NCBI GenBank assembly: GCA_016432265.1
Contig: CP066681.1
Location: 894,342 to 958,341, forward strand
DNA length: 64,000 nt
Direction of reading: 5' to 3'
Origin: Micavibrio aeruginosavorus
GTDB taxonomy: Bacteria; Pseudomonadota; Alphaproteobacteria; Micavibrionales; Micavibrionaceae
Below the pieces are notes generated by a model, which did not search any database, was not told where the DNA came from, and saw only the letters and a list, made by a program, of their open reading frames with translations. Numbering within the stretch: the first letter of the stretch is position 1; each line of letters starts with the position of its first letter. Of the stretch, positions 17,927 to 26,668 are shown one piece after another. The position numbers and the translations under genes are program-made.

Positions 17927-18874
17927 TTATGTGTGGTTGCGCGGATGGGCTTTTCTGTAAACTTTCATTAACTCTTCGGCGTTGATGTCGGTATAGCGCT
18001 GTGTGGTGCTGAGCGAGGCATGGCCGAGCAATTCCTGTATTTCCCGAAGGTTAGCGCCGTTTTGCAGCAGATGGGTGGCAAAAGAATGCCGCAGGGCGTG
18101 CGGGGTCGCTGTTTCCGGAAGGCTGAGTTCCATCCGCAATTCACGTAATGCCTTTTGTGCGATTTGCTGTTGCAGGCGTTTGCCGCGCTCGCCCATGAAA
18201 AGCGGTCGGTCGGCGGTCTCTGCGAACGGGCATTCCGTCCGGTAATTGGTCAGGCTCTTTTCGACGATCTCCAGAACGGGCACCATCCGTTCTTTTTGGC
18301 CTTTACCGAGGACACGCAGATAGCCATCGCGTGGCAGATCGCGGATGTCGAGCGATAAAGCTTCGTTGATCCGCAGTCCGCAGCCATAAAGCAGGGTAAA
18401 CAAGGCACGGTTGCGCAGACTAACCCAGTCTTCCGAGGGGATATGGACAAGTTCAATCGCCTGTTTTTCGTAGAGAGGGCGCGGCAATTTGTGCGGTTTC
18501 TTCGGCGTGCGGACAATTCCGATGGCGGCGTTGTGGACGATCCCTTGCCGGTCGAGCCAGCCGAGAAAATTCTTAACGCCAGACAGGCTGCGGGCGCGGC
18601 TGGCGGCGCTGGCACCATCCATCGTGCGTCGCGACATCCAGGCCCTGAAATCGCTCAGACTGGTTTCACCGATATCGTGAAGGCAGGGTGAGCGGCCATG
18701 GTGATGCGTCAGAAAGGAGATAAACTGTCCGAGATCGATGCCGTAAGCGCGCACCGTATGTCGGGACATGTTTTTTTCCGAAACCAGCCAGCGCCGCCAA
18801 CGTAAAATCGTATCGGCCAGGTCGGGGGCGCACCCCGCCAGAGCGGCATCTTCTATGCGGGTAGATGAAGCCAT
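17927..18874 (-). CDS. xerC: Tyrosine recombinase XerC
   Basis: A 315-residue recombinase that resolves chromosome dimers at dif with XerD. The N-terminal SAM-like domain (~25-110, RHTVRAYGIDLGQFISFL) is followed by the catalytic domain with Arg in LLYGCGLRINEALSL, the beta-hairpin Lys in LGKGQKERMVP, HALRHSFATHL (His-x-x-Arg), LLGHASLSTTQ (His) and the nucleophile Tyr in RYTDI. I start at the ATG at 18874; an upstream GTG at 18901 would add nine residues and deepen the overlap with the DUF484 gene, whose stop is at 18853. The DUF484-xerC pair is a common proteobacterial arrangement. Confidence 0.93.
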   Translation of the reverse strand: MASSTRIEDAALAGCAPDLADTILRWRRWLVSEKNMSRHTVRAYGIDLGQFISFLTHHHGRSPCLHDIGETSLSDFRAWMSRRTMDGASAASRARSLSGVKNFLGWLDRQGIVHNAAIGIVRTPKKPHKLPRPLYEKQAIELVHIPSEDWVSLRNRALFTLLYGCGLRINEALSLDIRDLPRDGYLRVLGKGQKERMVPVLEIVEKSLTNYRTECPFAETADRPLFMGERGKRLQQQIAQKALRELRMELSLPETATPHALRHSFATHLLQNGANLREIQELLGHASLSTTQRYTDINAEELMKVYRKAHPRNHT

Positions 18875-19569
18875 GACTGGAATAACCGTTCTGTAACGCA
18901 CCCCAGAAAGGCAATCAACTCGGTGCCTTGTGTCGACTCGAAGGCTTGTGGGTCGCGGCTGCCGAAAGCGATCATGGCGGAGGGGGAGTCATCGCCGATG
19001 TGCAGCTTTAACAGTGCTTGCGATTTCACCAGTCCCGCGCCACCGCCGTATATTTCATCAAGTCCGTGAATGTTCGCTTCCAGAACGATGGGCTTATCTT
19101 TCATCAAGAGATGGATGGTGCCAGGCTGGACGGCGCGCACGCCTTGCATGTGAATCTGGGGGACAATCCCGCCATCGGTTTCAACGATCAGGCTGACAAT
19201 GTCTATATCCAGCAAAGACGGAAAATCGAGAGTGATCGTACTGACAAAAGATTCAAAGTTGGCGGCTTCCAGCATCATCAGGATGGCCCGGTGAATGCGG
19301 GTCTGGCTGTTCATGTTGGCGCGGCTGTTTTCCACGATTTCTCTCGCGGTTTCCAGCACCTCGTCGCGATCGGCCTTCAGGCGCTTCACCATATAATGCT
19401 GGAAGTCGGCAACGCCCTTGCCGAACTGCTCTTTGGGCGGTGTCATCTCGTCCAGCAATTCCGGGTGTTGGCTCAGGAAGCGGGGATGCTGGCGCAGCCA
19501 GTTGATGACGTCCTGTTCACGGAGTACGGGTGTGGAATCTTGCGGTGGGCGGCTCATGATCTCTGACAT
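18853..19569 (-). CDS. DUF484 family protein
   Basis: A 238-residue cytosolic protein. The N-terminal VINWLRQHPRFLSQHPELLDEM is the DUF484 hallmark, followed by a helical linker (~55-95) and a GAF-like domain (~100-230). The molecular role of DUF484 is not established; the gene regularly sits immediately upstream of xerC, as here, where the two overlap by 22 bp, implying co-expression. The start is the ATG at 19569; a second ATG four codons later is possible. Confidence 0.88.
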   Translation of the reverse strand: MSEIMSRPPQDSTPVLREQDVINWLRQHPRFLSQHPELLDEMTPPKEQFGKGVADFQHYMVKRLKADRDEVLETAREIVENSRANMNSQTRIHRAILMMLEAANFESFVSTITLDFPSLLDIDIVSLIVETDGGIVPQIHMQGVRAVQPGTIHLLMKDKPIVLEANIHGLDEIYGGGAGLVKSQALLKLHIGDDSPSAMIAFGSRDPQAFESTQGTELIAFLGCVTERLFQSWLHLPA

Positions 19570-19743
19570 GGGTGGAACTCGTGTGGAGGGAAGGCTTACA
19601 TGTTATATGAAAGATTGTAATATGGAACGTGAGCCGGATCACGGATTTATATTATTTGTCATATTTTTGAATCGGTTTGTTACTTGAGCGAGTCTATAAT
19701 AAAATTTTTCGGAAGACAGACCGAGAGCGGAAAGACAAGCGAC

Positions 19744-20184
19744 ATGTGCAGTAAATGCAGTCCTTACCTTGATTTTGCAAAAGAGTATTGCCTGAAGCAT
19801 GGTTTGCGCTTGACTGAACCGCGGGCGCAGGTTCTTGGGATTGTCGTCGAAGCGGGAAGGCCTGTGACAGCTTATGAAGCGCTGGCGGCACTTGGGCGGC
19901 AGGTTAAAAACCCCAAGCCGCCGACTATATACCGGGCTTTGGAGTTTTTGCAGGAAGCGGGGCTTGTGCACCGGATCGAAAGCATGAATGCCTATGTTGT
20001 TTGTCATGGCGCTTACGAGCATCATAACAGCCAGTTTCTGATTTGTGATGATTGCGGCGATGTGCAGGAAGTGGATATCGCGCAGATGGATGTCTCGATT
20101 GATGCGGCGACAAAAAGGGCAGGGTTCGCCCCGGCTCACTGGTCGGCCGAGATTCACGGCACTTGTAAAAAATGCCAGGGTTGA
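19744..20184 (+). CDS. zur: Zinc uptake regulator Zur (Fur family)
   Basis: A 146-residue winged-helix repressor that senses zinc. The DNA-recognition helix region KPPTIYRALEFLQEAGLVHRIES (59-81), then VCHGAYEHHNSQFLICDDCG and a C-terminal CKKC supply the structural zinc ligands C101, C104, C141 and C144. The QFLICDDCG block, the late AGF...EIHGTC and the KPPTxYRALxFL segment match enterobacterial Zur better than Fur or PerR as I recall them. An upstream TTG at 19684 would add 20 unrelated residues; the ATG at 19744 gives the usual family length. Its stop abuts the stop of the convergent unknown gene. No zinc transporter is nearby. Confidence 0.85.
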   Translation: MCSKCSPYLDFAKEYCLKHGLRLTEPRAQVLGIVVEAGRPVTAYEALAALGRQVKNPKPPTIYRALEFLQEAGLVHRIESMNAYVVCHGAYEHHNSQFLICDDCGDVQEVDIAQMDVSIDAATKRAGFAPAHWSAEIHGTCKKCQG

Positions 20185-20523
20185 TCAGCGAATATCCGGC
20201 ATGTAAATGGTGCGGGCCGCCCGTTTGAGATCCTGACGGTAAATGCGGTAGAGCGCATCGTTTCCTTCGGCGTGCACATCACAACCGGCAGGGGATTTGA
20301 CGTTTACGCAAGGCAAGTGCTGAACCCCGTAATGCCCGCCAAAGGCCGAAGCGCTGGTGATCAGAAATGGATCAGGGATAAGGGGCTCGAACCGCCAGCC
20401 TTGTTGCTGCAGCAAGGCGCGCACTTTTTTTGGCGGGATGCCGGCCACTTCCGTGGCAAACAGGTATTTTAGTTTGGCGATCATTGCATCTGTCCGGGAG
20501 AACGCGGTTTTTGACGCGGTCAT
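20185..20523 (-). CDS. Unknown small protein, module family copy 1
   Basis: 112 residues from the ATG at 20523 (AAAAGA just upstream); a longer frame to 20646 would overlap its neighbour. It carries one copy of a ~80-residue module repeated in three further genes alongside. The module starts with a helix ending VRALLQQQGWRFEP, has a middle beta-rich part with PCVNVKSPAGCDV, and ends with an amphipathic helix YRIYRQDLKRAARTIYM. No family recognised; no signal peptide or membrane segment. It ends exactly where zur ends on the other strand. Confidence 0.65.
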   Translation of the reverse strand: MTASKTAFSRTDAMIAKLKYLFATEVAGIPPKKVRALLQQQGWRFEPLIPDPFLITSASAFGGHYGVQHLPCVNVKSPAGCDVHAEGNDALYRIYRQDLKRAARTIYMPDIR

Positions 20524-20536
20524 GTTTTCTTTTCGG

Positions 20537-20887
20537 TTAGGGTTGCGGGCGAATATCATAGATCCGCGCAGCCGCTTGTTTGACAGCTTGCAAGTAACGG
20601 GCTTCAAGATCACGGTTGCGGTTTTTGCCGCGAAAAACGACCTCATTCTCCGGTGAAAGAATGATGGTTCTGACTGAGGGTATGGCGGCGACCGGCCCCA
20701 TCATGCTGGAAGCTTTTATCTCCTCGACCATTTCCGCCTGTGTTTTCGAAGGCTTGAATGACCAGCCCTGTTTCATCAGTTCGCGGCGGACTTTTTCCTG
20801 CGGCCCGTCCTCAGCCAGACACAGGGCGGCATAATATTTGAAGTGGTTGCTCAGACGTTTTATCAAGCCGGGATTTTTTTCGCTCAT
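20537..20887 (-). CDS. Unknown small protein, module family copy 2
   Basis: 116 residues. The ATG at 20887 has AAGGAT 6 bases upstream, which decides it over a TTG at 20908. Same module as its neighbours: VRRELMKQGWSFKP, then a central SVRTIILSPENEVVF and a final RYLQAVKQAAARIYDI. The N-terminal ~30 residues form a basic helix (LIKRLSNHFKYYAALCLAED). The next gene downstream starts 13 bp after its stop, so the block looks like an operon. Function unknown. Confidence 0.68.
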   Translation of the reverse strand: MSEKNPGLIKRLSNHFKYYAALCLAEDGPQEKVRRELMKQGWSFKPSKTQAEMVEEIKASSMMGPVAAIPSVRTIILSPENEVVFRGKNRNRDLEARYLQAVKQAAARIYDIRPQP

Positions 20888-20908
20888 AGCGGATCCTTGT
20901 GGTATCAA

Positions 20909-21514
20909 TCAGGGGGTTAGACCGTGCACGCGGGCCGAGGCGCGGTTTTTATCGCTTTCATAGCGTGCCAGCAACTCCTTGTCACCGCTCCTGAAGACAT
21001 CTTTCCCGTTGGCTGACTTCACAGTGAGTTCCGGATAAGGGGCGCCAAAGGCTGAATGCAGCAAGGGCGCCGTATAGATCAGGGATATATATTCTTCGGA
21101 GGTTTCAAACTGCCAGCCTTCACGTTTTAATTCATCGCAGACTTTAGCGCAGGGGATATCCGCCGTTTTATCGAGGAAGTGACGCAACTCACGCCCCAGA
21201 CCGGGCACATTGTATACCTCGCGAGCAGTGTCTTCCTTGGCTTGCTTGTATCGTTCGATCAGGGCTTTATCGGTGGCGAGGAACAGGGATTGCCCTTCAG
21301 GGCTGATGGCTTTCATCGTGGGCATATAACCGGCCATGCCGCCCATGCTGAAATAAGCCAACTCACCTCGGGCGGCAGAAACAGGTTCAAATCGCCACCC
21401 CTTTTTCTCCATGGCTTTTCTCACGGCTTCGCCGGGAATGCTGGCCCAGACGCTATCATAGTAGCCGGCATAGCTGGCGGCCTTGGCGAAGAAACTCCTG
21501 ATGGATCCGCTCAT
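20909..21514 (-). CDS. Unknown protein with two tandem copies of the module
   Basis: 201 residues from the ATG at 21514 (AAGGG 10 bases upstream; a GTG at 21523 is too close to it). Two module copies in tandem: VRKAMEKKGWRFEP ... TMKAISPEGQSLF ... RYKQAKEDTAREVY (about 30-105) and VCDELKREGWQFET ... ELTVKSANGKDVF ... RYESDKNRASARVH (about 125-200). The internal duplication and the single-module neighbours show local expansion of this family. No catalytic motif is apparent; the conserved GW-x-F and the closing helix could form a small domain for binding a partner. Function unknown. Confidence 0.7.
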   Translation of the reverse strand: MSGSIRSFFAKAASYAGYYDSVWASIPGEAVRKAMEKKGWRFEPVSAARGELAYFSMGGMAGYMPTMKAISPEGQSLFLATDKALIERYKQAKEDTAREVYNVPGLGRELRHFLDKTADIPCAKVCDELKREGWQFETSEEYISLIYTAPLLHSAFGAPYPELTVKSANGKDVFRSGDKELLARYESDKNRASARVHGLTP

Positions 21515-21613
21515 AATTGACACACCCTTGTTTTTTTAATATTGGCGTTAATTTACAATAAAAAGCCGCCGTGTGGCTACAAATACCAGCAGGCATCTGA
21601 TTTTATATGAAAA

Positions 21614-21949
21614 TCAAGGCGTTGTGCCATAGACCTTTGCGGCGGCGCGTCTGATGGATTCCTTATATTTTTCATGCAGGCCAATATCCTCGCCATAGAC
21701 AACATCGTTGCCATTGTGATCGATAACTGTGGTTCTGGGGATATAAACGAAGGCGTGCGCGCAACCGGAAACCTGCGCACAGGCTTGTCTGGCAATTTGC
21801 TCGGGTGTGAAACTGGTCGGGGCTATACGGTAGCCTTCTCCGGCCATAACCGCGAGAATGCGGTCATTGGGTATCGCGGGAATTAAGGATGCACGGTACT
21901 GGACGCTGCGGGCAAATTCTCTACACAGTATGGTGAAAGACGTCTTCAT
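21614..21949 (-). CDS. Unknown small protein, divergent module copy
   Basis: 111 residues from the ATG at 21949 (AGAGGGG upstream). This is the most divergent copy of the module: ILAVMAGEGYRIAP in place of the GWxFxP block, then TTVIDHNGNDVVYGED and the best-preserved closing helix, KYKESIRRAAAKVYG. It has two Cys in the middle (QACAQVSGCAH) absent from the others. It is first in the minus-strand series after the DUF2244-like gene, 23 bp away. Function unknown. Confidence 0.65.
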   Translation of the reverse strand: MKTSFTILCREFARSVQYRASLIPAIPNDRILAVMAGEGYRIAPTSFTPEQIARQACAQVSGCAHAFVYIPRTTVIDHNGNDVVYGEDIGLHEKYKESIRRAAAKVYGTTP

Positions 21950-21972
21950 GGCTTTTCCCCTCTGGAATTGAT

Positions 21973-22482
21973 TTATGCGGTGGTTGGCGCAGGTCTCCAT
22001 GCGCGAAGCGCTGTTTTTAAACCTTTACCCAGTTGTTCTGTTTCAACCGGAGGCAGGAAGTCCCCCACTCTGATTTGCCGGGCATGATGGCGGATGAAAA
22101 TTTTAGGGATACCGCAGGTGCTGTCCTGCACGACCCGGGCCATTGTGGGATATTCAATTTTGTGAATTAGCGGCTTATCCCAATCAGGGCGCGTGTGTGT
22201 GATTTGCAAACCGTCTTCGTCCATGGTCAGCAACTGGCGCTCGCCGGCGGCGCGGGCGTTGCGGGAAAACGCATACTGCAAACCGCCCTGAGCCAGAAAA
22301 GCGAAGACGGCGACCGGCCAGGCGCGCCCCTGAGACATAATCAGCGCGAAACCGGAAACACCGCCCAGAAGCAGGGCGGAAAGACCGCAGGCGATCCATG
22401 ATCCGGCCTGTCCTAAACTGCGCTGTGGCGCCAGTTCGGCCTCGAACCGCGCTTCATCGAAACTGCCTTTAATGCTGATCAT
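21973..22482 (-). CDS. DUF2244-like integral membrane protein
   Basis: 169 residues. Two adjacent membrane helices near 28-50 and 55-72 (SWIACGLSALLLGGVSGFAL; AWPVAVFAFLAQGGLQYAF) are followed by a cytosolic beta-rich tail with IFIRHHARQIRVGDFLPPVE and a closing helix LGKGLKTALRAW. Size and layout resemble DUF2244 proteins of alphaproteobacteria, whose role is unknown. It lies between tal and the unknown module genes, on the same strand. Confidence 0.6.
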   Translation of the reverse strand: MISIKGSFDEARFEAELAPQRSLGQAGSWIACGLSALLLGGVSGFALIMSQGRAWPVAVFAFLAQGGLQYAFSRNARAAGERQLLTMDEDGLQITHTRPDWDKPLIHKIEYPTMARVVQDSTCGIPKIFIRHHARQIRVGDFLPPVETEQLGKGLKTALRAWRPAPTTA

Positions 22483-22504
22483 GTTCCCTCCCTGTCACCG
22501 CTTT

Positions 22505-23161
22505 TTATAAGATGGATTGGCCTGTTTTTTTCCAGTCTTCGACAAACGCCGCCAAACCCTTATCGGTCAGGGGATGGTGGTAGAGTTTGCGGATGACATC
22601 CGGCGGGCAGGTTGCGACATGAGCGCCTAAACGCGCGGCCTCCAGCAGATGTACCGGATGACGCACCGAGGCGACCAGAACTTCTGTCTGGAAGTTCGGG
22701 TAATTGTCGTAGATGGTCAGGATGTCGGCAATCAACTGCATGCCGTCATGCGAGATATCGTCAAGGCGCCCGACAAAGGGTGAAATGAACGTTGCGCCTG
22801 CTTTGGCGGCGAGGAGAGCCTGCATCGGGGTGAAGCACAATGTAACGTTGACCATGGTGCCGCCATCGGAAAGCTCTTTGCATACTTTCAAACCCGCTGG
22901 GGTCAGCGGAACCTTGACGGCGACGTTCGGAGCGATCCTGGCGAGTTTCGCGCCTTCCTTGCTCATGGTTTCATAATCGGTGGCCGCCACTTCGGCACTG
23001 ACCGGGCCGCTGACGACAGAGCAAATTTCCTCGATCAGAGGTATGAAGGGTTTTCCTGCCTTGGCGATCAGGGACGGATTGGTGGTTACGCCATCCAGCA
23101 GGCCGGTTGCGGCCAGATCGCGGATTTCGTTGATGTCACCTGTGTCGACAAAAAATTTCAT
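22505..23161 (-). CDS. tal: Transaldolase, small fructose-6-phosphate aldolase/TalC type
   Basis: A 218-residue TIM-barrel enzyme of the pentose phosphate pathway transferring dihydroxyacetone units. Motifs: [13 protein letters not shown] at the N-terminus, [13 protein letters not shown] (24-36), the Schiff-base Lys in [12 protein letters not shown] near 85, [26 protein letters not shown] (~113-138) and a C-terminal FVEDWKK. The length fits the short decameric subgroup rather than the ~320-residue TalA/B type. It is divergent from priA, with 94 bp between the starts. Confidence 0.94.
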   Translation of the reverse strand: MKFFVDTGDINEIRDLAATGLLDGVTTNPSLIAKAGKPFIPLIEEICSVVSGPVSAEVAATDYETMSKEGAKLARIAPNVAVKVPLTPAGLKVCKELSDGGTMVNVTLCFTPMQALLAAKAGATFISPFVGRLDDISHDGMQLIADILTIYDNYPNFQTEVLVASVRHPVHLLEAARLGAHVATCPPDVIRKLYHHPLTDKGLAAFVEDWKKTGQSIL

Positions 23162-23255
23162 AATTTCATACCTGGGGTTTGTAGTGGAAAACTAACCCGG
23201 GTTTTAAAGATGTTTGCCGATTTCTTCAAGTTTATTGGTGTGTTAAGGTCGTTTT

Positions 23256-25481
23256 ATGACCCAGCCGCAACTCTTCGTACCGCAGCCTCCCGAAAGCGCG
23301 CCCGACTTGGCCCGCAAGGCGTCGGTGCTTGTCCCGTTTCCGGTAGACAAGGCCTATAGTTACGCCCTTGCGGAGGGAATCGGGGCGCAACCCGGAGATT
23401 ATGTGATCGTTCCCTTAGGGGGACGGGAGGTTCCGGGCGTGGTCTGGGATGATGTACCGGACGATGTGAAATCCGGCAAATTGAAAGGGATTGTTCATAA
23501 ATATGACTTTCCGCCGATGCCGGAAATCGAACGCCGTTTTATCGACTGGCTTGCAAATTATACTATGACCCCGCGCGGGGCGGTCTTGAAAATGGCCTTG
23601 AGCGTTCCCGGCGCCCTTGAACCGCCCAAGACCGCGCAGGGGTATATCCGCGGCGCTCAACTGAGCGATGCGACCTTCAAGGGATTGTCGCCGCAAAGAA
23701 AGAGCGTTCTGGAAGCTCTCGCCGATGGTATGCCGCGCCGCGCCTCCGAGATCGCCGAAACTGCCGGTTGTACGCCCGGCGTTATCAAGACGATGGCGGG
23801 ACAGGGGTTGTTGACGCCGGTTGATATTTTTTCCCATGCGCCATGTCGTCATCCTGATTTTGAGAGGCCGCGTGCGTCATTATCCCCTACGCAGGCGACG
23901 GCGGCTGATGTGTTGTGCCGTTATGTGCAGGACGGGGCGTATCATGCGGCCTTGCTGGACGGGGTGACGGGGGCGGGCAAGACTGAGGTCTATTTCGAAG
24001 CGGTGGCCGAAGTCCTGAAGACCGGACGCCAAGCCTTGCTGTTGCTGCCTGAGATTGCACTGTCGAATGCCTTTCTTGAACGTTTCAAGGCGCGTTTCGG
24101 CTGCGCTCCGGCCCTGTGGCACTCTTCGCTGGGGCCGGCGCAGCGGCGCAACACGTGGCGCGGCGTGGCGGAAGGGCAGACCAAAGTGGTGGTGGGCGCG
24201 CGCTCAGCCCTGTTTCTTCCCTATCATGACCTGGGCCTGATTATTGTCGACGAGGAGCACGACCCCGCTTACAAGCAGGATGAGGGCGTCATATACAACG
24301 CCCGTGATATGGCGATCGTGCGCGCCCATATGGGGAAAATTCCCGTGGTTCTGGTGTCGGCCACGCCGTCATTGGAAACGATGGCGAATGTATGGACGGG
24401 GAAATATGCGCATTTGCAACTGCCCGACCGCCATGCCGGAGCCAGCCTGCCTGCCATGCACGTGATCGACATGAAGATTGACAAGCCGGAGAGACAAAAA
24501 TTCATATCGCCTGCGCTTATGAAAGCTGTCGTCGATACGGTTGCCGCGGGCGAGCAGGCCTTGCTGTTCCTCAATCGGCGCGGTTATGCGCCGCTGACCC
24601 TGTGCCGCACCTGCGGGCACCGCATGGAATGCCCGCGCTGCACGGCGTGGCTGGTCGAGCATAAGAACAGCGGCAAATTGCAGTGTCATCATTGCGGCTA
24701 TGCCATGCGGCAACCGAAGGAATGCCCGTCATGCAACGATACGGACAGCTTCGCCGCTTGCGGCCCGGGCGTGGAACGCATCCTTGAAGAGGTGAAAGAA
24801 GGATTCCCGCAGGCGCGTACGATCGTGCTCGCGAGCGACACGGCTACAACACATGACGAGTTGAAGGCAATTCTCGACCGAATCCGCCATCATGAAGTGG
24901 ATGTCATCGTGGGTACGCAGATCATTGCCAAGGGGCACCATTTTCCCAACCTCACCTGCGTCGGCGTGATTGATGCCGATCTGGGATTGCAAGGGGGGGA
25001 TTTGCGCGCCGCCGAGCGCACGTTCCAGCTTTTGCATCAGGTGGCGGGCCGGGCCGGGCGCGAGGAAAAGCCCGGCCATGTCTGGTTGCAGACCTGGTTG
25101 CCGCGCAATAAGGTCATGATGGCCTTGAGCCAGCATGACCGCGACCGTTTCCTTGATATTGAAATGCAGGAACGCGAGGCGGCGCATATGCCGCCTGTAT
25201 CGCGCCTGGCCGGGATTATTGTTTCCGGCAAGAATGAACGGCAGGTGGAGGAAGTCGCCCGCGAACTGGGGAAAATTGCGCCGCAAGCGGAGAACATCAG
25301 CACGCTGGGGCCCGCACCCGCTCCGTTTTACCGTTTGCGTGGCAATTTCCGCCGCCGTTTGTTGGTGCGGGCGGATAAAAGCGTGAATATCCAAAAAGCG
25401 ATCACCGATTGGCTAGGGGCCTTCAAAACACCCTCGGCCGTGCGCATTCAGATTGATATCGATCCACAAAGCTTTATGTAG
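23256..25481 (+). CDS. priA: Primosomal replication restart helicase PriA
   Basis: A 741-residue DNA helicase that reloads the replisome at stalled forks. The N-terminal 3'BD domain (ASVLVPFPVDKAYSYALAE) is followed by Walker A GVTGAGKTEV near 235, DEEHD near 331, and a zinc-binding insert with paired Cys (CRTCGHRMECPRC ... CHHCGY ... CPSC, about 449-492). The helicase C-terminal motifs DADLGLQGGDLRAAERTFQL and QVAGRAGR follow. It is full length. The priA-atpH proximity is conserved in many alphaproteobacteria. Confidence 0.97.
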   Translation: MTQPQLFVPQPPESAPDLARKASVLVPFPVDKAYSYALAEGIGAQPGDYVIVPLGGREVPGVVWDDVPDDVKSGKLKGIVHKYDFPPMPEIERRFIDWLANYTMTPRGAVLKMALSVPGALEPPKTAQGYIRGAQLSDATFKGLSPQRKSVLEALADGMPRRASEIAETAGCTPGVIKTMAGQGLLTPVDIFSHAPCRHPDFERPRASLSPTQATAADVLCRYVQDGAYHAALLDGVTGAGKTEVYFEAVAEVLKTGRQALLLLPEIALSNAFLERFKARFGCAPALWHSSLGPAQRRNTWRGVAEGQTKVVVGARSALFLPYHDLGLIIVDEEHDPAYKQDEGVIYNARDMAIVRAHMGKIPVVLVSATPSLETMANVWTGKYAHLQLPDRHAGASLPAMHVIDMKIDKPERQKFISPALMKAVVDTVAAGEQALLFLNRRGYAPLTLCRTCGHRMECPRCTAWLVEHKNSGKLQCHHCGYAMRQPKECPSCNDTDSFAACGPGVERILEEVKEGFPQARTIVLASDTATTHDELKAILDRIRHHEVDVIVGTQIIAKGHHFPNLTCVGVIDADLGLQGGDLRAAERTFQLLHQVAGRAGREEKPGHVWLQTWLPRNKVMMALSQHDRDRFLDIEMQEREAAHMPPVSRLAGIIVSGKNERQVEEVARELGKIAPQAENISTLGPAPAPFYRLRGNFRRRLLVRADKSVNIQKAITDWLGAFKTPSAVRIQIDIDPQSFM

Positions 25482-25532
25482 AAGGCAGCAGGACATCTGG
25501 TTAAGACGTTGATTCTGTGATAGATTCTTTCT

Positions 25533-26360
25533 ATGTCTTTAAAGGCCCTGAACAAAGATCTGACTTCGTATGACGTGTTGAAGGCTGCGGCGGTTCTGCT
25601 GATGCTGGCAGACCATACGGGTTTTTATTTCTTTCCGGATGAGAATTGGTGGCGGGTGTGGGGGCGCTTTTGCGTTCCCATATGGTTTTTTCTGATCGGC
25701 TATGCGCGTTCCCGCGATTTAAGTCCCCGGATATGGGTGGGGGCTGCTGCGCTGGCCATCGCCAGCGGAGCCGCCGGGATGGGTTTTCTTCCGCTTAATA
25801 TTCTGGCAACGATGATCATCCTGCGTTTGGCTTTGGATCCTGTAATGGCAGGGGTATTGCAGGGGCGCCGGTATATATGGCAGATCAGCGCCATATTTTT
25901 GTTCCTTGTGTTGCCGTCTTCGTATCTGTTTGAATATGGAACTTTGGCTTTCATCATGGCTATGTATGGCTGGTTGGTCAGGCACCAAAGCGAGTATGAA
26001 GGCGGCGTGATTCTAAGACAGCGTTTTTTCTTTCTGGCTATCGGGTCTTTTGTCTTTCTACAGTCCGTATTCTTTGCGTTCGACCAGCCGCAGATGATGG
26101 CGTTGAGTATCGGCATTTTGTTTGTAATGGCGCTGTTGACCGTTTTTAGGCCCATGACGTTTGCAGGCACCGGGCAGGGCGGATTAGGCATCCTTTTTGC
26201 ACCTGTCAGGTTTTTGGGGCGCTATACGCTTGAGATATATGTCGCGCACTTGCTGCTGTTCAAGGCGCTTGGGGTCTGGCTTTATCCTGACAGGTTTCTT
26301 TTGTGGGACTGGAGGCTGATTATGGCCGAGATGCTCACGCTCCCCTCTTCAGGGATATGA
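25533..26360 (+). CDS. TraX-family membrane acyltransferase-like protein
   Basis: A 275-residue polytopic inner-membrane protein. The N-terminal YDVLKAAAVLLMLADHTGFYFFPD is the TraX family signature, including the conserved DH-x-G. About eight hydrophobic helices follow, and near the end RYTLEIYVAHLLLFK resembles the conserved C-terminal helix of acyltransferase-3-like proteins. TraX acetylates F-pilin in conjugation, but chromosomal homologues like this one have no known substrate. It is close behind priA (51 bp) on the same strand. The stop region contains a 6-bp stem CCCCTC/GAGGGG without a T-run. Confidence 0.85.
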   Translation: MSLKALNKDLTSYDVLKAAAVLLMLADHTGFYFFPDENWWRVWGRFCVPIWFFLIGYARSRDLSPRIWVGAAALAIASGAAGMGFLPLNILATMIILRLALDPVMAGVLQGRRYIWQISAIFLFLVLPSSYLFEYGTLAFIMAMYGWLVRHQSEYEGGVILRQRFFFLAIGSFVFLQSVFFAFDQPQMMALSIGILFVMALLTVFRPMTFAGTGQGGLGILFAPVRFLGRYTLEIYVAHLLLFKALGVWLYPDRFLLWDWRLIMAEMLTLPSSGI

Positions 26361-26668
26361 GGGGATAGGAAAATCCGGAGTCTTTCCGCGCGGCCCGTGG
26401 AATTTAAAATATGGAAATACTCTGACGATTTCCCGGCTATGGGGGTCATTGTGCTTGTTTGCGGACGATAGATTTCAGCCCGCTTTGACCGGTTATGGTA
26501 TTTCCCCGCAGGATCTCGGATTTTACAGTGTATTCCCGTTTTCCGGTGACTGGCGAATAAAGCCTGGAATGCCTGATTTTCTGCGCTTGCGCCGTAGCTT
26601 CCCGTGTGCTAAATCCACGCTGCCTTTTGGTGGCATGGAAGTGACAGAAAACCGGGATTTTCCGACGC
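26361..26668. other. Intergenic region before the ATP synthase operon
   Basis: 308 bp with no convincing gene; a small frame at 26449-26700 overlaps the atpH start and shows no coding character. The operon promoter should lie here, but I see no clear -35/-10 pair, only an AT-rich stretch near 26400-26420. No tRNA or repeat recognised. Confidence 0.5.
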
